Assembly (NCBI RefSeq): GCF_023701525.1 | Contig: NZ_JAMQAW010000025.1 | Coordinates: 1 to 64,000, forward strand | Length of the DNA: 64,000 nt | Direction: 5' to 3' | Source of the DNA: Streptomyces albipurpureus | Lineage (GTDB): Bacteria; Actinomycetota; Actinomycetes; Streptomycetales; Streptomycetaceae | Shown here: piece after piece, positions 43,317-52,538 of the stretch | Layout of the letters: every line of letters begins with the position of its first letter | Position numbering within the stretch: position 1 is the stretch's first letter | Notes under the pieces: model-generated | The model's database searches: none | What the model was told of the DNA's origin: nothing | What the model saw: the letters and a program-made list of their open reading frames with translations, nothing else | Program-made: the position numbers and the translations under genes

Positions 43317-43434
43317 GTTCTCTGGCAGTGGCATCCCTCTACCGTCCGGCTATTCGGGCAGGGGTAGGGATACCAGCTCAGTGTGAGGAGCTCCGCCCGG
43401 GTGCGGAGCCGCGTTCATCGGGAAAGAGGGCGTG

Positions 43435-44466
43435 ATGGGCACCACCGGCCAGGACAACAACGACAACGAGGGCAAGGGCGGCAAGGACGAGTTCAAGCGG
43501 TCCGCGAGCCACTTCGCGGATCGAATCACAGCGGATGGCCGGGACGGCTGGCCCGTGGCGGCCGACCGCTACCGGCTGGTCGTCAGCCGCGCCTGCCCCT
43601 GGGCGAATCGCGCGCTGATCTCCCGCCGGCTGCTCGGCCTCGAAGAGGCGATCTCGCTGGCCGTCACCGACCCCATCCAGGATGAGCGAAGCTGGCGGTT
43701 CACCCTCGACCCCGGCGGCGTCGATCCCGTCCTCGACATAGCCTTCCTCAGCGAGGCGTACGACGCCCGCGAGCAGGGCTACCCCGGCGGGGTCAGTGTG
43801 CCGGCCATCGTGGATGTCCCCAGCGGCAAGCTGGTCACCAATGACTTCCAACGCATCACCCTGGACTTCGCGACCGAGTGGACCGCGCTGCACCGCGACG
43901 GCGCACCCGACCTCTACCCCGAGGCGCACCGCGAGGAGATCGACGACGTCGCGGAATCCATCTACCGAGACGTCAACAACGGTGTGTACAAAGCCGGTTT
44001 CGCCGTCCATCAGGAAACCTACGACACCACCGTGGAGCGGCTGTTCGCGCGCCTGGACCAGGTGTCGGAGCGGCTGTCGAACCGCCGCTATCTGGTCGGC
44101 GACACCATCACCGAGGCCGACATCCGCTTCTTCACCACACTGGTCCGCTTCGACACGGTGTACCACGGTCACTTCAAGTGCAACCGCAACAAGCTCAGCG
44201 AGGACCCGGTGCTGTGGGCCTACGCCCGCGACCTGTTCCAGACGCCGGGCTTCGGCGACACCGTCGACTTCGACCACATCACCCGGCACTACCACCAGGT
44301 CCACACCAACATCAACCCCACGGCGATCGTGCCCATCGGCCCGGATCTGTCCTCCTGGCTGACGCCTCACCACCGCGAGCAGCTCGGTGGCCGGCCCTTC
44401 GGCGAGGCCACCGCCCCCGGCCCCGTACCCGCCGCCGAGACGGTCCCACCGGCCGGACGCGCCTGA
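43435..44466 (+). CDS. Glutathionyl-hydroquinone reductase-type transferase (Xi-class GST)
   Basis: A 343-residue member of the Xi-class GST/ECM4 family, which use an active-site cysteine to reduce thiol-hydroquinone conjugates back to hydroquinones. The N-terminal thioredoxin fold has the catalytic SRACPWANR (C54); the C-terminal helical domain has DVNNGVYKAGFAVHQETYD, LVGDTITEADIRFFTTLVRF and KCNRNKLSEDPVLW. Actinobacteria make mycothiol rather than glutathione, so the natural thiol is probably mycothiol. The role fits the quinone-reductase genes around it. A weak copy of the MarR operator lies upstream. Confidence 0.92.
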   Translation: MGTTGQDNNDNEGKGGKDEFKRSASHFADRITADGRDGWPVAADRYRLVVSRACPWANRALISRRLLGLEEAISLAVTDPIQDERSWRFTLDPGGVDPVLDIAFLSEAYDAREQGYPGGVSVPAIVDVPSGKLVTNDFQRITLDFATEWTALHRDGAPDLYPEAHREEIDDVAESIYRDVNNGVYKAGFAVHQETYDTTVERLFARLDQVSERLSNRRYLVGDTITEADIRFFTTLVRFDTVYHGHFKCNRNKLSEDPVLWAYARDLFQTPGFGDTVDFDHITRHYHQVHTNINPTAIVPIGPDLSSWLTPHHREQLGGRPFGEATAPGPVPAAETVPPAGRA

Positions 44467-44775
44467 CGGACACGGGCAGCGACGGCCCTCGGCCCGGCCC
44501 GTTCTCCTGAGAGGTCAGTGGGAACGACAGCACAACCACGGCACCGTGGACGATGGGACCTGAGCCGTATCCAAACCCGGAGGAGCAACCAGTCCCATCG
44601 TCCCCGCGGTGGCCGGGCCATGACCGAACGGAAGGCGAGCTTCGCCCCGTAGGGCCCCTGTCGGGCGTCCCTACCCGTTCGGGCCCTGGCCCGAGAGCCA
44701 GGTCCCACATCAGAAGCACCTCCTCACGGACAAGCGGTCTTTCCCACCCCTGGACGGGTGGTGGAGGATCCACCT
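44467..44775. other. Intergenic region, no gene seen
   Basis: About 310 bases between the transferase and the next small gene. Nothing recognised apart from a GGAGG ribosome site at its end. Confidence 0.45.
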
Positions 44776-45303
44776 ATGAATCAGCAACCGATGAACGAGG
44801 TCCCACCGGCCGATGCGGCCACCGGCTACCGGGAAGCGCTCCGGGAGCGGCTGGCGGCCGACGGGTGTGAGGTGAGCACAACCGCCTGGAACGACCATCA
44901 GGTCGTGCTCGGTAGCAGGTCGGACCGGAAGGCGCGTTGGTTAGGCACCAAGTCAGAGCTCTTCGTCTTCGCGGCAACCATCCCCGAGGTCGACGCCGGC
45001 TCCCTCGACGAGTTCACCAGATGGGCCATGGCCTACGCCAAACACCTGCGTACCGGCCTGTCCGGCGCCCGCAACGCGGCGATGGTACTGCCGGCCCTGA
45101 TCAGCGGCAGGGTCCAGCCGACCGCGTCGAGCTGGGCTGCCGCGGACGCCCGGCTGCTCGGGACGGATCTGATCGGCCGGCCCATCACGGTGGAGGCGAT
45201 CGCCCCGGGGTCCACCCGGGTCACCTTGTACGAGGGACGAGTCCTCTACGGCGGCATGTTCACACGGCATGTCCTGGAGAAGGCGTCGTTGTACTTCCCC
45301 TGA
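44776..45303 (+). CDS. Conserved actinobacterial protein of unknown function
   Basis: A 175-residue protein with GGAGG just before the ATG. No catalytic motif is visible. Segments such as RSDRKARWLGTKSELFVFAA and RNAAMVLPALISGRVQP recall a Streptomyces family of about 170 residues sometimes mislabelled levansucrase. It looks soluble. Its neighbours give no clue to a role. Confidence 0.6.
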   Translation: MNQQPMNEVPPADAATGYREALRERLAADGCEVSTTAWNDHQVVLGSRSDRKARWLGTKSELFVFAATIPEVDAGSLDEFTRWAMAYAKHLRTGLSGARNAAMVLPALISGRVQPTASSWAAADARLLGTDLIGRPITVEAIAPGSTRVTLYEGRVLYGGMFTRHVLEKASLYFP

Positions 45304-45724
45304 GACGGTCGAGTCGGCGCGCCAGACGGAGTGAGCTCCCCCAACCGCCCACTCGGGTAACTGCTTTGAGCTACCCGGCAATCCGCCCCGGAGTGGGATT
45401 CTCCGTTGATGGTCAGGAGTTCCGCATCGCCTCGTTCGACGTCATGGCCCGCGTTGGGTTGTCGAACGAGGCCTTCGTCATCCACTGGGCTGAAGCGCGC
45501 CTTCACCTCCCCGGCCCATCGCCTCAGCCCTCCTGGGGATGCCACCGCCCGGCGGAAGGTGAACTCCCGTTCGCGGGGCGGAAGGCATGTTCACTTCGCC
45601 TGTCAACCGTCGGCACACACACTCAGCCCCGTAGTCCATGGTTCGTCGCCCCCGTCAACATGGAGATGAGCTGTTCTCGGGAGCCGTTCTCGGGTAGCTG
45701 GCGCTGTACCTCGGGGAACGCCTG
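45304..45724. other. Convergent intergenic region
   Basis: About 420 bases. No supported gene is seen; open frames here have no family features. Confidence 0.45.
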
Positions 45725-46468
45725 TCAGGTCGGGCCGTCCGCCCGTTCGTAAACGCTGATGTGGCGCCAGCTCGCAGCGGTGTACGGCTCGCCGTTCCAA
45801 CCACCGAGCCGTTCGCGAAGTCGGAGTCCGGCGATGCGGGCCATCAGGTCGAACTCGGGTGGGTGCGCCATGCGCAGCCTGATGGGCGCGAGCCTGATAC
45901 CGCTGCTGCTGATGCGGATGTGATTCAGATCAAGGACCTGGGTGAGCGGGTCGTACCTGCCGGCATCGAGGTCGACGTGGTCGACGCCGACCTGCTCGGT
46001 GTCGAGGTACTGATGGCCGGGGCGTGCGGACGCGGTGGGGATGCGGCATTCGAGGACGAACACACCGTCGTCCGCGAGATGACCGGCCGCGTTCTGGAAG
46101 CAGCGGACCTGACCGTCCTGGGTGAGCAGGTTGCCGATCGTGTTGAAGACCAGGTAGACCAGTCCGTAGGTGCGGCCGGTGGTGACGCGGGACATATCAC
46201 CCATGGTCACGGCGACTTGGTCGCCACCTGGTTTCTCGCGCATCCGATCGACCATGTCCTGCGACAGTTCGATACCGTCCACCCGCACCCCCGCCCGCAC
46301 CAGGGACAGGGCGACCCGACCAGTGCCCACCGCGAACTCGAGGGCGTTCCGTCGCCCGGCAAGCTTGGCCAGGAACTCGACCGTCTCGGCCTCATCACCG
46401 CGTGGAACGTCGTCGTACTGCTGGGACACCTCGTATCCGAAGCTCGTCCTGGGATCAAACCCCTCCAC
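45725..46468 (-). CDS. Class I SAM-dependent methyltransferase
   Basis: A 247-residue Rossmann-fold methyltransferase: SAM motif NALEFAVGTGRVALSLVRAG near residue 43, VDGIELSQDMVDRMREK, then VAVTMGDMSRV and YLVFNTIGNLLTQDGQV. The C-terminal part (from about 190) is a small substrate cap. Small-molecule substrate unknown. It diverges from a MerR-type regulator gene 280 bases away. Confidence 0.85.
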   Translation of the reverse strand: MEGFDPRTSFGYEVSQQYDDVPRGDEAETVEFLAKLAGRRNALEFAVGTGRVALSLVRAGVRVDGIELSQDMVDRMREKPGGDQVAVTMGDMSRVTTGRTYGLVYLVFNTIGNLLTQDGQVRCFQNAAGHLADDGVFVLECRIPTASARPGHQYLDTEQVGVDHVDLDAGRYDPLTQVLDLNHIRISSSGIRLAPIRLRMAHPPEFDLMARIAGLRLRERLGGWNGEPYTAASWRHISVYERADGPT

Positions 46469-46749
46469 GTGAGGCTCCTCTCGTGATCAGCCGAATCGCT
46501 CGACCGAGCCTGATGAAAGCTCGTGTGTCCGGGCCGGACGCTACCGCCGAAGCCATCTGCACCGCCACGAATTTAGAACGCCGTCGGATCCGGCGACAGG
46601 GGCACGTGCCCATGATCTGGGAGTGGAGGAACCATCCCCACACCGCGGGGGAGGTGGAGGTATGGCCGGCCCCTGGAGCGTCGGCGGGCACAATCGAGGA
46701 GGCGAAGGGCATCGTGGCGCTCGGAGCGGTCCAGGAGGAGTGATAGGCA

Positions 46750-47754
46750 GTGTTGATCGGTGATGTGGCACGACTGTCCGGGGTCAGCGCCCGGATGCTC
46801 AGGCATTACGAGTCGCTCGGCCTGGTGCGGCCGACGGGGCGTACCGACGGTGGCTATCGAAAGTACTCCCGCGACGACATCCGGCGAATCTTCCATGTCG
46901 AGAGCCTGCGGTCGTTGGGGCTGTCGCTGCGTGAAGTCAGCCGCGCACTCGATGACCCCGGCTTCACGCCGTCCGATCTCGTCGACGACCTCATCCGCCA
47001 GACGCGAGAACGCATCACGGCTGAGACGGAGTTGCTCACGCGACTGCGTCGGATCGGCGCCGCCGAACCGGCTGGCTGGAAGGACGTCCTGCAGATCATC
47101 GCACTCCTCCAGGCATTGGGGTCAAAGAGCGCCGGAACGCGTCAGCGCGCGGCCCTGTCCTCAGTCGAGGAGGCTCCGGTGCCGGTGGAGGCTCTGGTCG
47201 AGGCAGCGTTGAGCGAGAGTGACCCGAACGTCGCTGGAGCCCTTCGATGGGCTCTGGCGCAGTTGGGCGATGGCGGATTGACGCTCCTGGCGGAAGGCCT
47301 CCGCTCACCAGTGGCCGAGGTACGCAAACGTGCCGTCCAGTCCATCGCGGAGATTGCGGACGGTGAGGCAACCGCGCTGCTGCAGAACGCCCTCGCCAAC
47401 CCCGACATCGTGGTCCGCAGGTACGCGGCACTGGCACTCGGGGCACGTGGAGTGGCCGACGCGATCCCGACACTCATCGATATGGTCGTCGAGGAGACGA
47501 GCGACGTCGATGCGGCCGACGCACTGAGCGCGCTGGCCAGTCGTCCCGCGTTGGCGGATCAGATCGCGGCCAGGCTCGTGGACTGCCTCGCGCACAGCGG
47601 CGTCGAAGCGTCCGCCCGTCGACGGCTGACCCAGGCCCTCGCGGATATCCCGGGAGTCACCACGTCACGTGCCCTCGCTGAGCTTTCACATGACGAGGAC
47701 CGTACCGTTGCGCTGACGGCGGCCTACATCCTGAGGATGCGCGACGCACGGTAG
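46750..47754 (+). CDS. MerR-family regulator fused to HEAT-like repeats
   Basis: A 334-residue protein. Residues 1-70 are a MerR helix-turn-helix (LIGDVARLSGVSARMLRHYE, GGYRKYSRDDIRRIFHVESL), followed by the usual coiled coil (LVDDLIRQTRERITAETELL). From about residue 140 to the end it is built of HEAT-like helical repeats (SDPNVAGALRWALAQLGDGG, VAEVRKRAVQSIAEIADGEA, DIVVRRYAALALGARGVADA). HEAT repeats bind proteins or large ligands, so it may sense a macromolecule rather than a metal. Start at a GTG with AGGAG upstream. The target is unknown. Confidence 0.88.
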   Translation: MLIGDVARLSGVSARMLRHYESLGLVRPTGRTDGGYRKYSRDDIRRIFHVESLRSLGLSLREVSRALDDPGFTPSDLVDDLIRQTRERITAETELLTRLRRIGAAEPAGWKDVLQIIALLQALGSKSAGTRQRAALSSVEEAPVPVEALVEAALSESDPNVAGALRWALAQLGDGGLTLLAEGLRSPVAEVRKRAVQSIAEIADGEATALLQNALANPDIVVRRYAALALGARGVADAIPTLIDMVVEETSDVDAADALSALASRPALADQIAARLVDCLAHSGVEASARRRLTQALADIPGVTTSRALAELSHDEDRTVALTAAYILRMRDAR

Positions 47755-47951
47755 CGGAGATCTCCCGGACGCCGGGTGCGCCTGGGGCCGGTTGTCGCTG
47801 TCGATCCGGCCAGGTGGGCAGCGTGGGGCAGTACCCGAACAGCGGGCGGACGGAGACCGGCGAGCGGACGGTGGCACGGGCGCGCTGTCGGTATCGTCGT
47901 CCAGGATGAGGAGCCCCATGCCGAGGCTGGTGTCGTTGGGAGAGAAGCGTC

Positions 47952-48461
47952 GTGGTGCCGAGAAGGTCAGGAACCATTGTCTCAGCCATAGTTGAGCAGG
48001 ACGGCTGCTTGCTGATGGTTCGCGAGCGTCTCCCGGGAGAGCCGGAACAGTGGGTTCTCCCCGGCGGTGTGGCCGAGCCGGGGGAACTCGTGCACCAGGC
48101 CCTCGTCAGGGAGGTCCATGAGGAGACCGGGCTGTTCCTGGCTGGACCGACAAGTCTGGCCTGTGTCTCCCAGCACGTAGTCACCGGCGATCCCGGCTGG
48201 GACGGCACCTGGAGCGTTTTCACCTTCCGCGCGGAGGGGCCGACCGGGACGCTGGGCCCGCTGGACCCCGATGAGCTGGTGCTGGAAGCCGCCTGGGTCC
48301 CGATCGCCGATGCGATGGCCCGCTTGGCCGCGCATCCGTCCCGCCGACGCAAGGAGCCGCTTCTCTCCTGTCTGAACGGCACCTCACCGCCCGGCACTCT
48401 CTGGCTCTGGCCTGGCGGACCGGAAGGTCCACCCGTCGTAGTCCCCGCATTTGCCCACTGA
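47952..48461 (+). CDS. Nudix hydrolase
   Basis: A 169-residue Nudix-fold pyrophosphohydrolase. The Nudix box reads GVAEPGELVHQALVREVHEE followed by TGL, matching GX5EX7REUXEEXGU. These enzymes cleave nucleoside diphosphates linked to another group, often to clean up damaged nucleotides or sugar nucleotides. The GTG at 47952 has a weak GGAGAG site upstream. It follows the MerR-HEAT gene by about 200 bases and has no clear operon partner. Confidence 0.9.
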   Translation: MVPRRSGTIVSAIVEQDGCLLMVRERLPGEPEQWVLPGGVAEPGELVHQALVREVHEETGLFLAGPTSLACVSQHVVTGDPGWDGTWSVFTFRAEGPTGTLGPLDPDELVLEAAWVPIADAMARLAAHPSRRRKEPLLSCLNGTSPPGTLWLWPGGPEGPPVVVPAFAH

Positions 48462-49095
48462 GGGAAGAACCCGAGGGCAGTCGGCTTCCTTCCCTTCCCC
48501 TCTCAACTCGTCCCGGGCACCTGCCCACCGTGTCTGACCGCGGGGCCCAGCCGTTGAGTGGTCGTGCGCCCGTCAGCCACCTCAGGTCCTCCAAGCCCCT
48601 GCCGACTCGGTCGTTGGAGCGCCGCAGCGAGATGTGCCCCTGCGTCGTGCGGTCTTTCGCCCGCATCGTGCTCGCGGGCAAGTCAGCCACCCGTGGTGCG
48701 GTGTGGAGGACCGGGCGATCTCTCGTCGAACCGGCGTCCCTGCTTGATTCATGGCCGGGCTTGGCCGGCGCGACGGCTGGTTCGTGCTCTTGTGGTCGGC
48801 TTTGCTCACCGTCATGGTCAACGCGGAGGACCCTCAGCGCGACAGAGCGGTTGGATTCGTTCGCCGCGAACCGGAGACCCATCACCGCCGGTGTGGGGCT
48901 GGATCCTTGGGGTCGTGGCAGGAGTGTGGAGTCAGCAGCAGGTGGAGGTGTCCGCTCTGCCGAGGCATGGGTGCGTCAGGTCGCGGTGTCCGTCCCCTTC
49001 GCGACCCCAACGCGACGTCGGATTGTTGCCAGATTCCTCGCTGGCGACGCGACAGCATCGATCTGTCCACGAACGCGACAAGGAGAGCGGCGAAG
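48462..49095. other. Intergenic region, no gene seen
   Basis: About 630 bases upstream of the SDR gene. No supported gene, repeat or operator was found. AAGGAGAG at its end is the SDR ribosome-binding site. Confidence 0.45.
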
Positions 49096-49839
49096 ATGAC
49101 TGCAGGGCTAGACGGCAAGGTGGCATTCGTGACGGGTGGAAGCCGCGGCATTGGCGAGGCGGTGGCTCTCAGGTTGGCCGAGGACGGGGCCGACGTCGCG
49201 CTGACCTACCGCAACAGCCCCGTGCGCGCGGCGGATGTGGTCGATCGGATCAAGGCACTGGGCCGCCGGGCCTGGGCCGTACAGGCTGACAGTGCGGACC
49301 CGGTGGCGGTACGCGCAGCCGTGGGCCAGGCCGCTGCGGAGTTCGGGCGCCTCGACATAGTGGTCAACAACGCGGGGATCGGTGTGTTCGGTCCCGTCGA
49401 GGACCTGTCGCTGGAGGACATCGACCGCGTACTCAACATCAATGTGCGGGCACCGCTGGTCGTGGCCCAGGCGGCGGTCCAGCACATGGTGGCGGGTGGC
49501 AGGATCATCAACATCGGGAGTTGCATGGCCGAACGGGTCGCGTTTCCCGGAGGTTCCCTCTACTCGACGAGCAAGACCGCACTGACCGGGCTGACCAGAG
49601 CGCTCGCCCGTGAGCTGGGCCCGAGGGGTATCACAGCCAATCTGGTCCATCCTGGGCCGACGGAGACAGAGATGAACCCCGCCGAGGGGCCGGCCGCCGA
49701 TATGCAGAAGGGCCTCACCGCGCTCGGTCACTACGGGCAGCCGTCGGACGTCGCCGCGACCGTGGCCCACCTCGCGGGTGAGAGCGGCCGGTACATCACC
49801 GGAGCCACCATCGCTGTGGACGGCGGTTTCGCAGCGTAG
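49096..49839 (+). CDS. Short-chain dehydrogenase/reductase
   Basis: A 247-residue classical SDR: cofactor motif VAFVTGGSRGIGEAVALRLA, NNAG in LDIVVNNAGIGVFGP, catalytic serine in INIGSCMAERV, and the YSTSK Tyr-Lys pair, then NLVHPGPTETEMNP. It has the FabG/3-ketoacyl reductase-like form, but the substrate cannot be told. The AT following TYRN in beta-2 suggests preference for NADPH. AAGGAG precedes the ATG. Confidence 0.93.
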   Translation: MTAGLDGKVAFVTGGSRGIGEAVALRLAEDGADVALTYRNSPVRAADVVDRIKALGRRAWAVQADSADPVAVRAAVGQAAAEFGRLDIVVNNAGIGVFGPVEDLSLEDIDRVLNINVRAPLVVAQAAVQHMVAGGRIINIGSCMAERVAFPGGSLYSTSKTALTGLTRALARELGPRGITANLVHPGPTETEMNPAEGPAADMQKGLTALGHYGQPSDVAATVAHLAGESGRYITGATIAVDGGFAA

Positions 49840-49970
49840 TAGACCCCAGGTGGTCGGCGGCGAAGTGCCGTCGGCCACCTGCCGGGAACCTGGCCGCGTG
49901 GGCGCACCACCCCGGCCTCCGGCGGCCCATGACGCGCCGCCATCAGGGCCGCGTCCCACCCGCACGGAGG

Positions 49971-50483
49971 TTACGCAAGCTGGGGGCTGGCCGGGGCGGG
50001 CTGGTCCCTGTGTTCGTCGTCGCCCTCGTCATCATCGCACCAGGGACACCAGGGGCCGTACTTGCTATGGCTGTACTCCTGGACAGTGGACAGGAGGAGC
50101 AGCACCAACACGCCTTCCTGGAGCACGACCCGCAGCAGACCCGTTGTGAGCATCGCCCCGATCATCATCACCGCCAAGCTCGTGAGGCCGACCGCTGTGA
50201 CGATCGGTGAGTCGAACAGGAGGTGTCCGACGCGCAGCGACGATCGCACCCGTGGAGACTCCGCCCGCTCCTGCGGGTTGAGTGGCAGTTCGGCGATGCA
50301 GGTCTCACACAGATTCCCCCGACGGTGCAGATGGATCAGCACCACGCCCACGATGCTCGCGAGGGAGTTCACATAGCTGTAGACGAGGGCGGGCACCGTC
50401 GGCAAGGGGATCGGGCAGGTCGCCATCGCGACCAGCAGATAGCCGATGTAGAAGCGGGTTCCGTGGTGCCGGAAACGATTCAT
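49971..50483 (-). CDS. Small membrane protein with CxxC motifs
   Basis: A 170-residue protein with about four membrane helices (roughly 11-28, 30-50, 92-112, 115-132), a cytoplasmic or exposed loop with CETCIAELPLNP, and a C-terminal WCPWCDDDEGDDEHRD tail. The two CxxC motifs might bind zinc or take part in redox chemistry. The family is not recognised. The start at 50483 is chosen because the first membrane helix follows it and GAGGGG lies upstream. Confidence 0.6.
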   Translation of the reverse strand: MNRFRHHGTRFYIGYLLVAMATCPIPLPTVPALVYSYVNSLASIVGVVLIHLHRRGNLCETCIAELPLNPQERAESPRVRSSLRVGHLLFDSPIVTAVGLTSLAVMMIGAMLTTGLLRVVLQEGVLVLLLLSTVQEYSHSKYGPWCPWCDDDEGDDEHRDQPAPASPQLA

Positions 50484-51090
50484 TGCCCCTCGGGCGGCTA
50501 CGTCGAAGCCGGGAGGTTCCCGGCACAAGATGAGACGAGGGCCGATGGGACCCGCGCCGGAGAGACCCAACGTGACTCCACTTTCATGGTACTTGGCGGA
50601 AGGCGACGACCGAACGGGCAGGCTCGTCGCTTGGATCAATCCCATCCCGCCGACCACAGGGGATAGTCGCAGCGTTCCAGCACAACATCGGCCTTGACGC
50701 CGGCTGGGCCATCCCAGGCGGGGAACTCCCCCGGCGACGGTGACTCACGGTCCGATGACCGTAGCCCGCCGCGGGAACCGACCGGGCGATGTGCGTTGAC
50801 GACGACTCGCTCTCAGGAGCGCTGTTGCGGCCAGAGGGCGGGTTGACTCAACCCTGCTCACTTCGCACCTGCCGAAGGATCAAGAGCTCGGCCCGGACTG
50901 ATGGGAGGCCGGCCTGGTGCGGAGACCCTGCTCCGCACCTTCGGAGCAGATGGGCATGGTTCGGCGCCCCGGAAAGGGGACCGCTGGTACCCGGTTGCCC
51001 CTCACCGGCTCGCGTATCCACGTATCCCGCAGAGGGTCAACGGCGCCTGGCTCGAACCGGGGGAAGCCAGCGGGACATGAGCTCCATGTG

Positions 51091-51126
51091 ACCGGCAGAA
51101 GTACGGCGATGGCTAGTTCTGCCGGT
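51091..51126. repeat. Inverted repeat
   Basis: ACCGGCAGAA (51091-51100) and TTCTGCCGGT (51117-51126), perfect 10-bp arms with a 16-base loop. No gene ends nearby. Confidence 0.7.
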
Positions 51127-51301
51127 GAGATCGCCTGGTCGGCCAGGAGCACTCGCGATTGAATCAGAGCTGTTCGGTGCGGGAACGGGCCGGGCAGTAC
51201 TTGGACGCCATTGAGGTCCGCTTCTCTCCCGGCGTGTTTCAGGGACGGACTCAGCAGTGGTTCGCCGCATGGGGGTGCAGCACATCCAGGTACCGCATGG
51301 A

Positions 51302-51344
51302 GCGCACGTCATCCTTCCACCCACCTCGGAAGGATGACGTGCGC
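51302..51344. repeat. Perfect 17-bp inverted repeat
   Basis: GCGCACGTCATCCTTCC (51302-51318) and GGAAGGATGACGTGCGC (51328-51344) with a 9-base loop. It has terminator-like strength but no gene ends next to it and there is no T-tract. It could be a small RNA end or a protein-binding site. Confidence 0.8.
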
Positions 51345-51629
51345 GGGGACCGCCCGGGTCAGAGCCCACCCCGCAGATCGGAGGCAGAGGCCGTGGCCGA
51401 TCCCTTCGCACGGGGCGCCTGTCGCCTCATCCACGCACAACCGCTCCCCAGATCTCGGCGGCCGTTCCTCTCGTTTGCTGGTCGGCGCAGCAAGGACTCG
51501 CCGTACACGCCCACCCGGAACAGCCGTCTCCGACGGGCCGATCTGATGTCTCCTCACCGTCCGCCGGTGTCGTACAGAGAACGTCGAACATGCGGCGGGG
51601 TCCCTTCCCGCCCAAAGGAAGAAGCCATC

Positions 51630-52211
51630 GTGCAGCTGTTGCGACGCCAGACCGGAAAGTGGAGCAAGACCCTGCCTGCCGTCCTTACGGCCATCTTCCT
51701 CGCCGCTCTCGTTCTGGGCATTCAGGTGCTGATCCCGCAGAAGCAACAGGGACAGGGACAGGAACAGGGACAGGGAGGGGAACAGCGGTACAAGGAAGCG
51801 GAGGCCATAGGACCGCGCGGCGGAGCAGCCGCCGCAGTACCGGGCTCCGAGTACTTCCTGCTGGCGGCGGTGTGGACCACGGCGCACATCGCCGAGAAGG
51901 GCATTGCCCAGGGCAAGGACACGGGCCTGATCGTGACCTACCTCGCCCCCGCGGGTCGAAATCCCTCCACGCGGAAGGACTGGATCGGGATCTACCAGCG
52001 GGGAAATCTGACGAAGTCCGGCCGCGTCGACTGGGACTGGGTGTGCCCGAACCAGGAGAACCGCTGCAAGTCCTTCGGCGCGGCGGCGATCCCGGCGGGC
52101 GACGACGGCATGGAGTCCGGAAAGACCTACACGATCGCCTACTGGACCGACGATGCCACGGAGGCCACTGGGACCCCCGCCGCAACCCTGGAGTACGTGG
52201 TCTCATGGTGA
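51630..52211 (+). CDS. Membrane-anchored protein with beta-sandwich-like domain
   Basis: A 193-residue protein with one N-terminal membrane helix (about 16-36, LPAVLTAIFLAALVLGIQVL), a glutamine-glycine linker encoded by a GGACAG-type repeat (51748-51780), and an extracytoplasmic domain of about 120 residues. The domain has TYLAPAGRNPSTRKDWIGIY, WDWVCPNQENRCKSF and TYTIAYWTDDATEAT. The DWIGIY...YTIAYW pattern recalls immunoglobulin-like SKICH-type domains; this is only a resemblance. Start at a GTG with AAAGGAAG upstream. No operon partners. Confidence 0.6.
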   Translation: MQLLRRQTGKWSKTLPAVLTAIFLAALVLGIQVLIPQKQQGQGQEQGQGGEQRYKEAEAIGPRGGAAAAVPGSEYFLLAAVWTTAHIAEKGIAQGKDTGLIVTYLAPAGRNPSTRKDWIGIYQRGNLTKSGRVDWDWVCPNQENRCKSFGAAAIPAGDDGMESGKTYTIAYWTDDATEATGTPAATLEYVVSW

Positions 52212-52538
52212 GCTCGACCGCGGGATGCCATGGCGCGGCTACAGCCCCGCCCTGCGCGGAGTCCTCGAACCCATCTTGGCGCTGCCCTTCAGCGTGACGG
52301 CTCCGGGCCGCCCCGTCCACGCGGTGGCCGATCAGTCCACCCTTCGCCACGCCACCGTGTACCGGCAGGTCATCGCGAACATCCGGGTGGGAGTCAGGGC
52401 GCCTGGGGGGAACGGGCAACCCGGCCCTGCTGGGTGTGGGCAGCAGCGCGCGTACCGGCTACCGGCCCCACACCCACTTGCGGCCACGCCCCATCGTGCG
52501 ATGCGCCTCACGCTGCTCGCGGTCCCAGGAGCGGTGTG
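52212..52538. other. Convergent intergenic region
   Basis: About 330 bases between the anchored protein and the STAND regulator. No gene or clear terminator was seen. Confidence 0.45.

Larger units (their letters stand above)
50484..51629. other. Long region without supported genes
   Basis: About 1.15 kb. No gene is supported on either strand. It contains two hairpins (51091-51126 and 51302-51344). It may be decayed DNA. Confidence 0.5.

Noticed and set aside
43378..44373. 331-codon minus-strand frame opposite the hydroquinone-reductase gene
   Set aside because: Composition is rich in V, D and G as expected for an antisense shadow; the plus strand has complete family motifs.
51030..51126. 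tRNA-like arms near GGCTCGAACCGG
   Set aside because: No complete cloverleaf can be drawn; only a simple hairpin is present.
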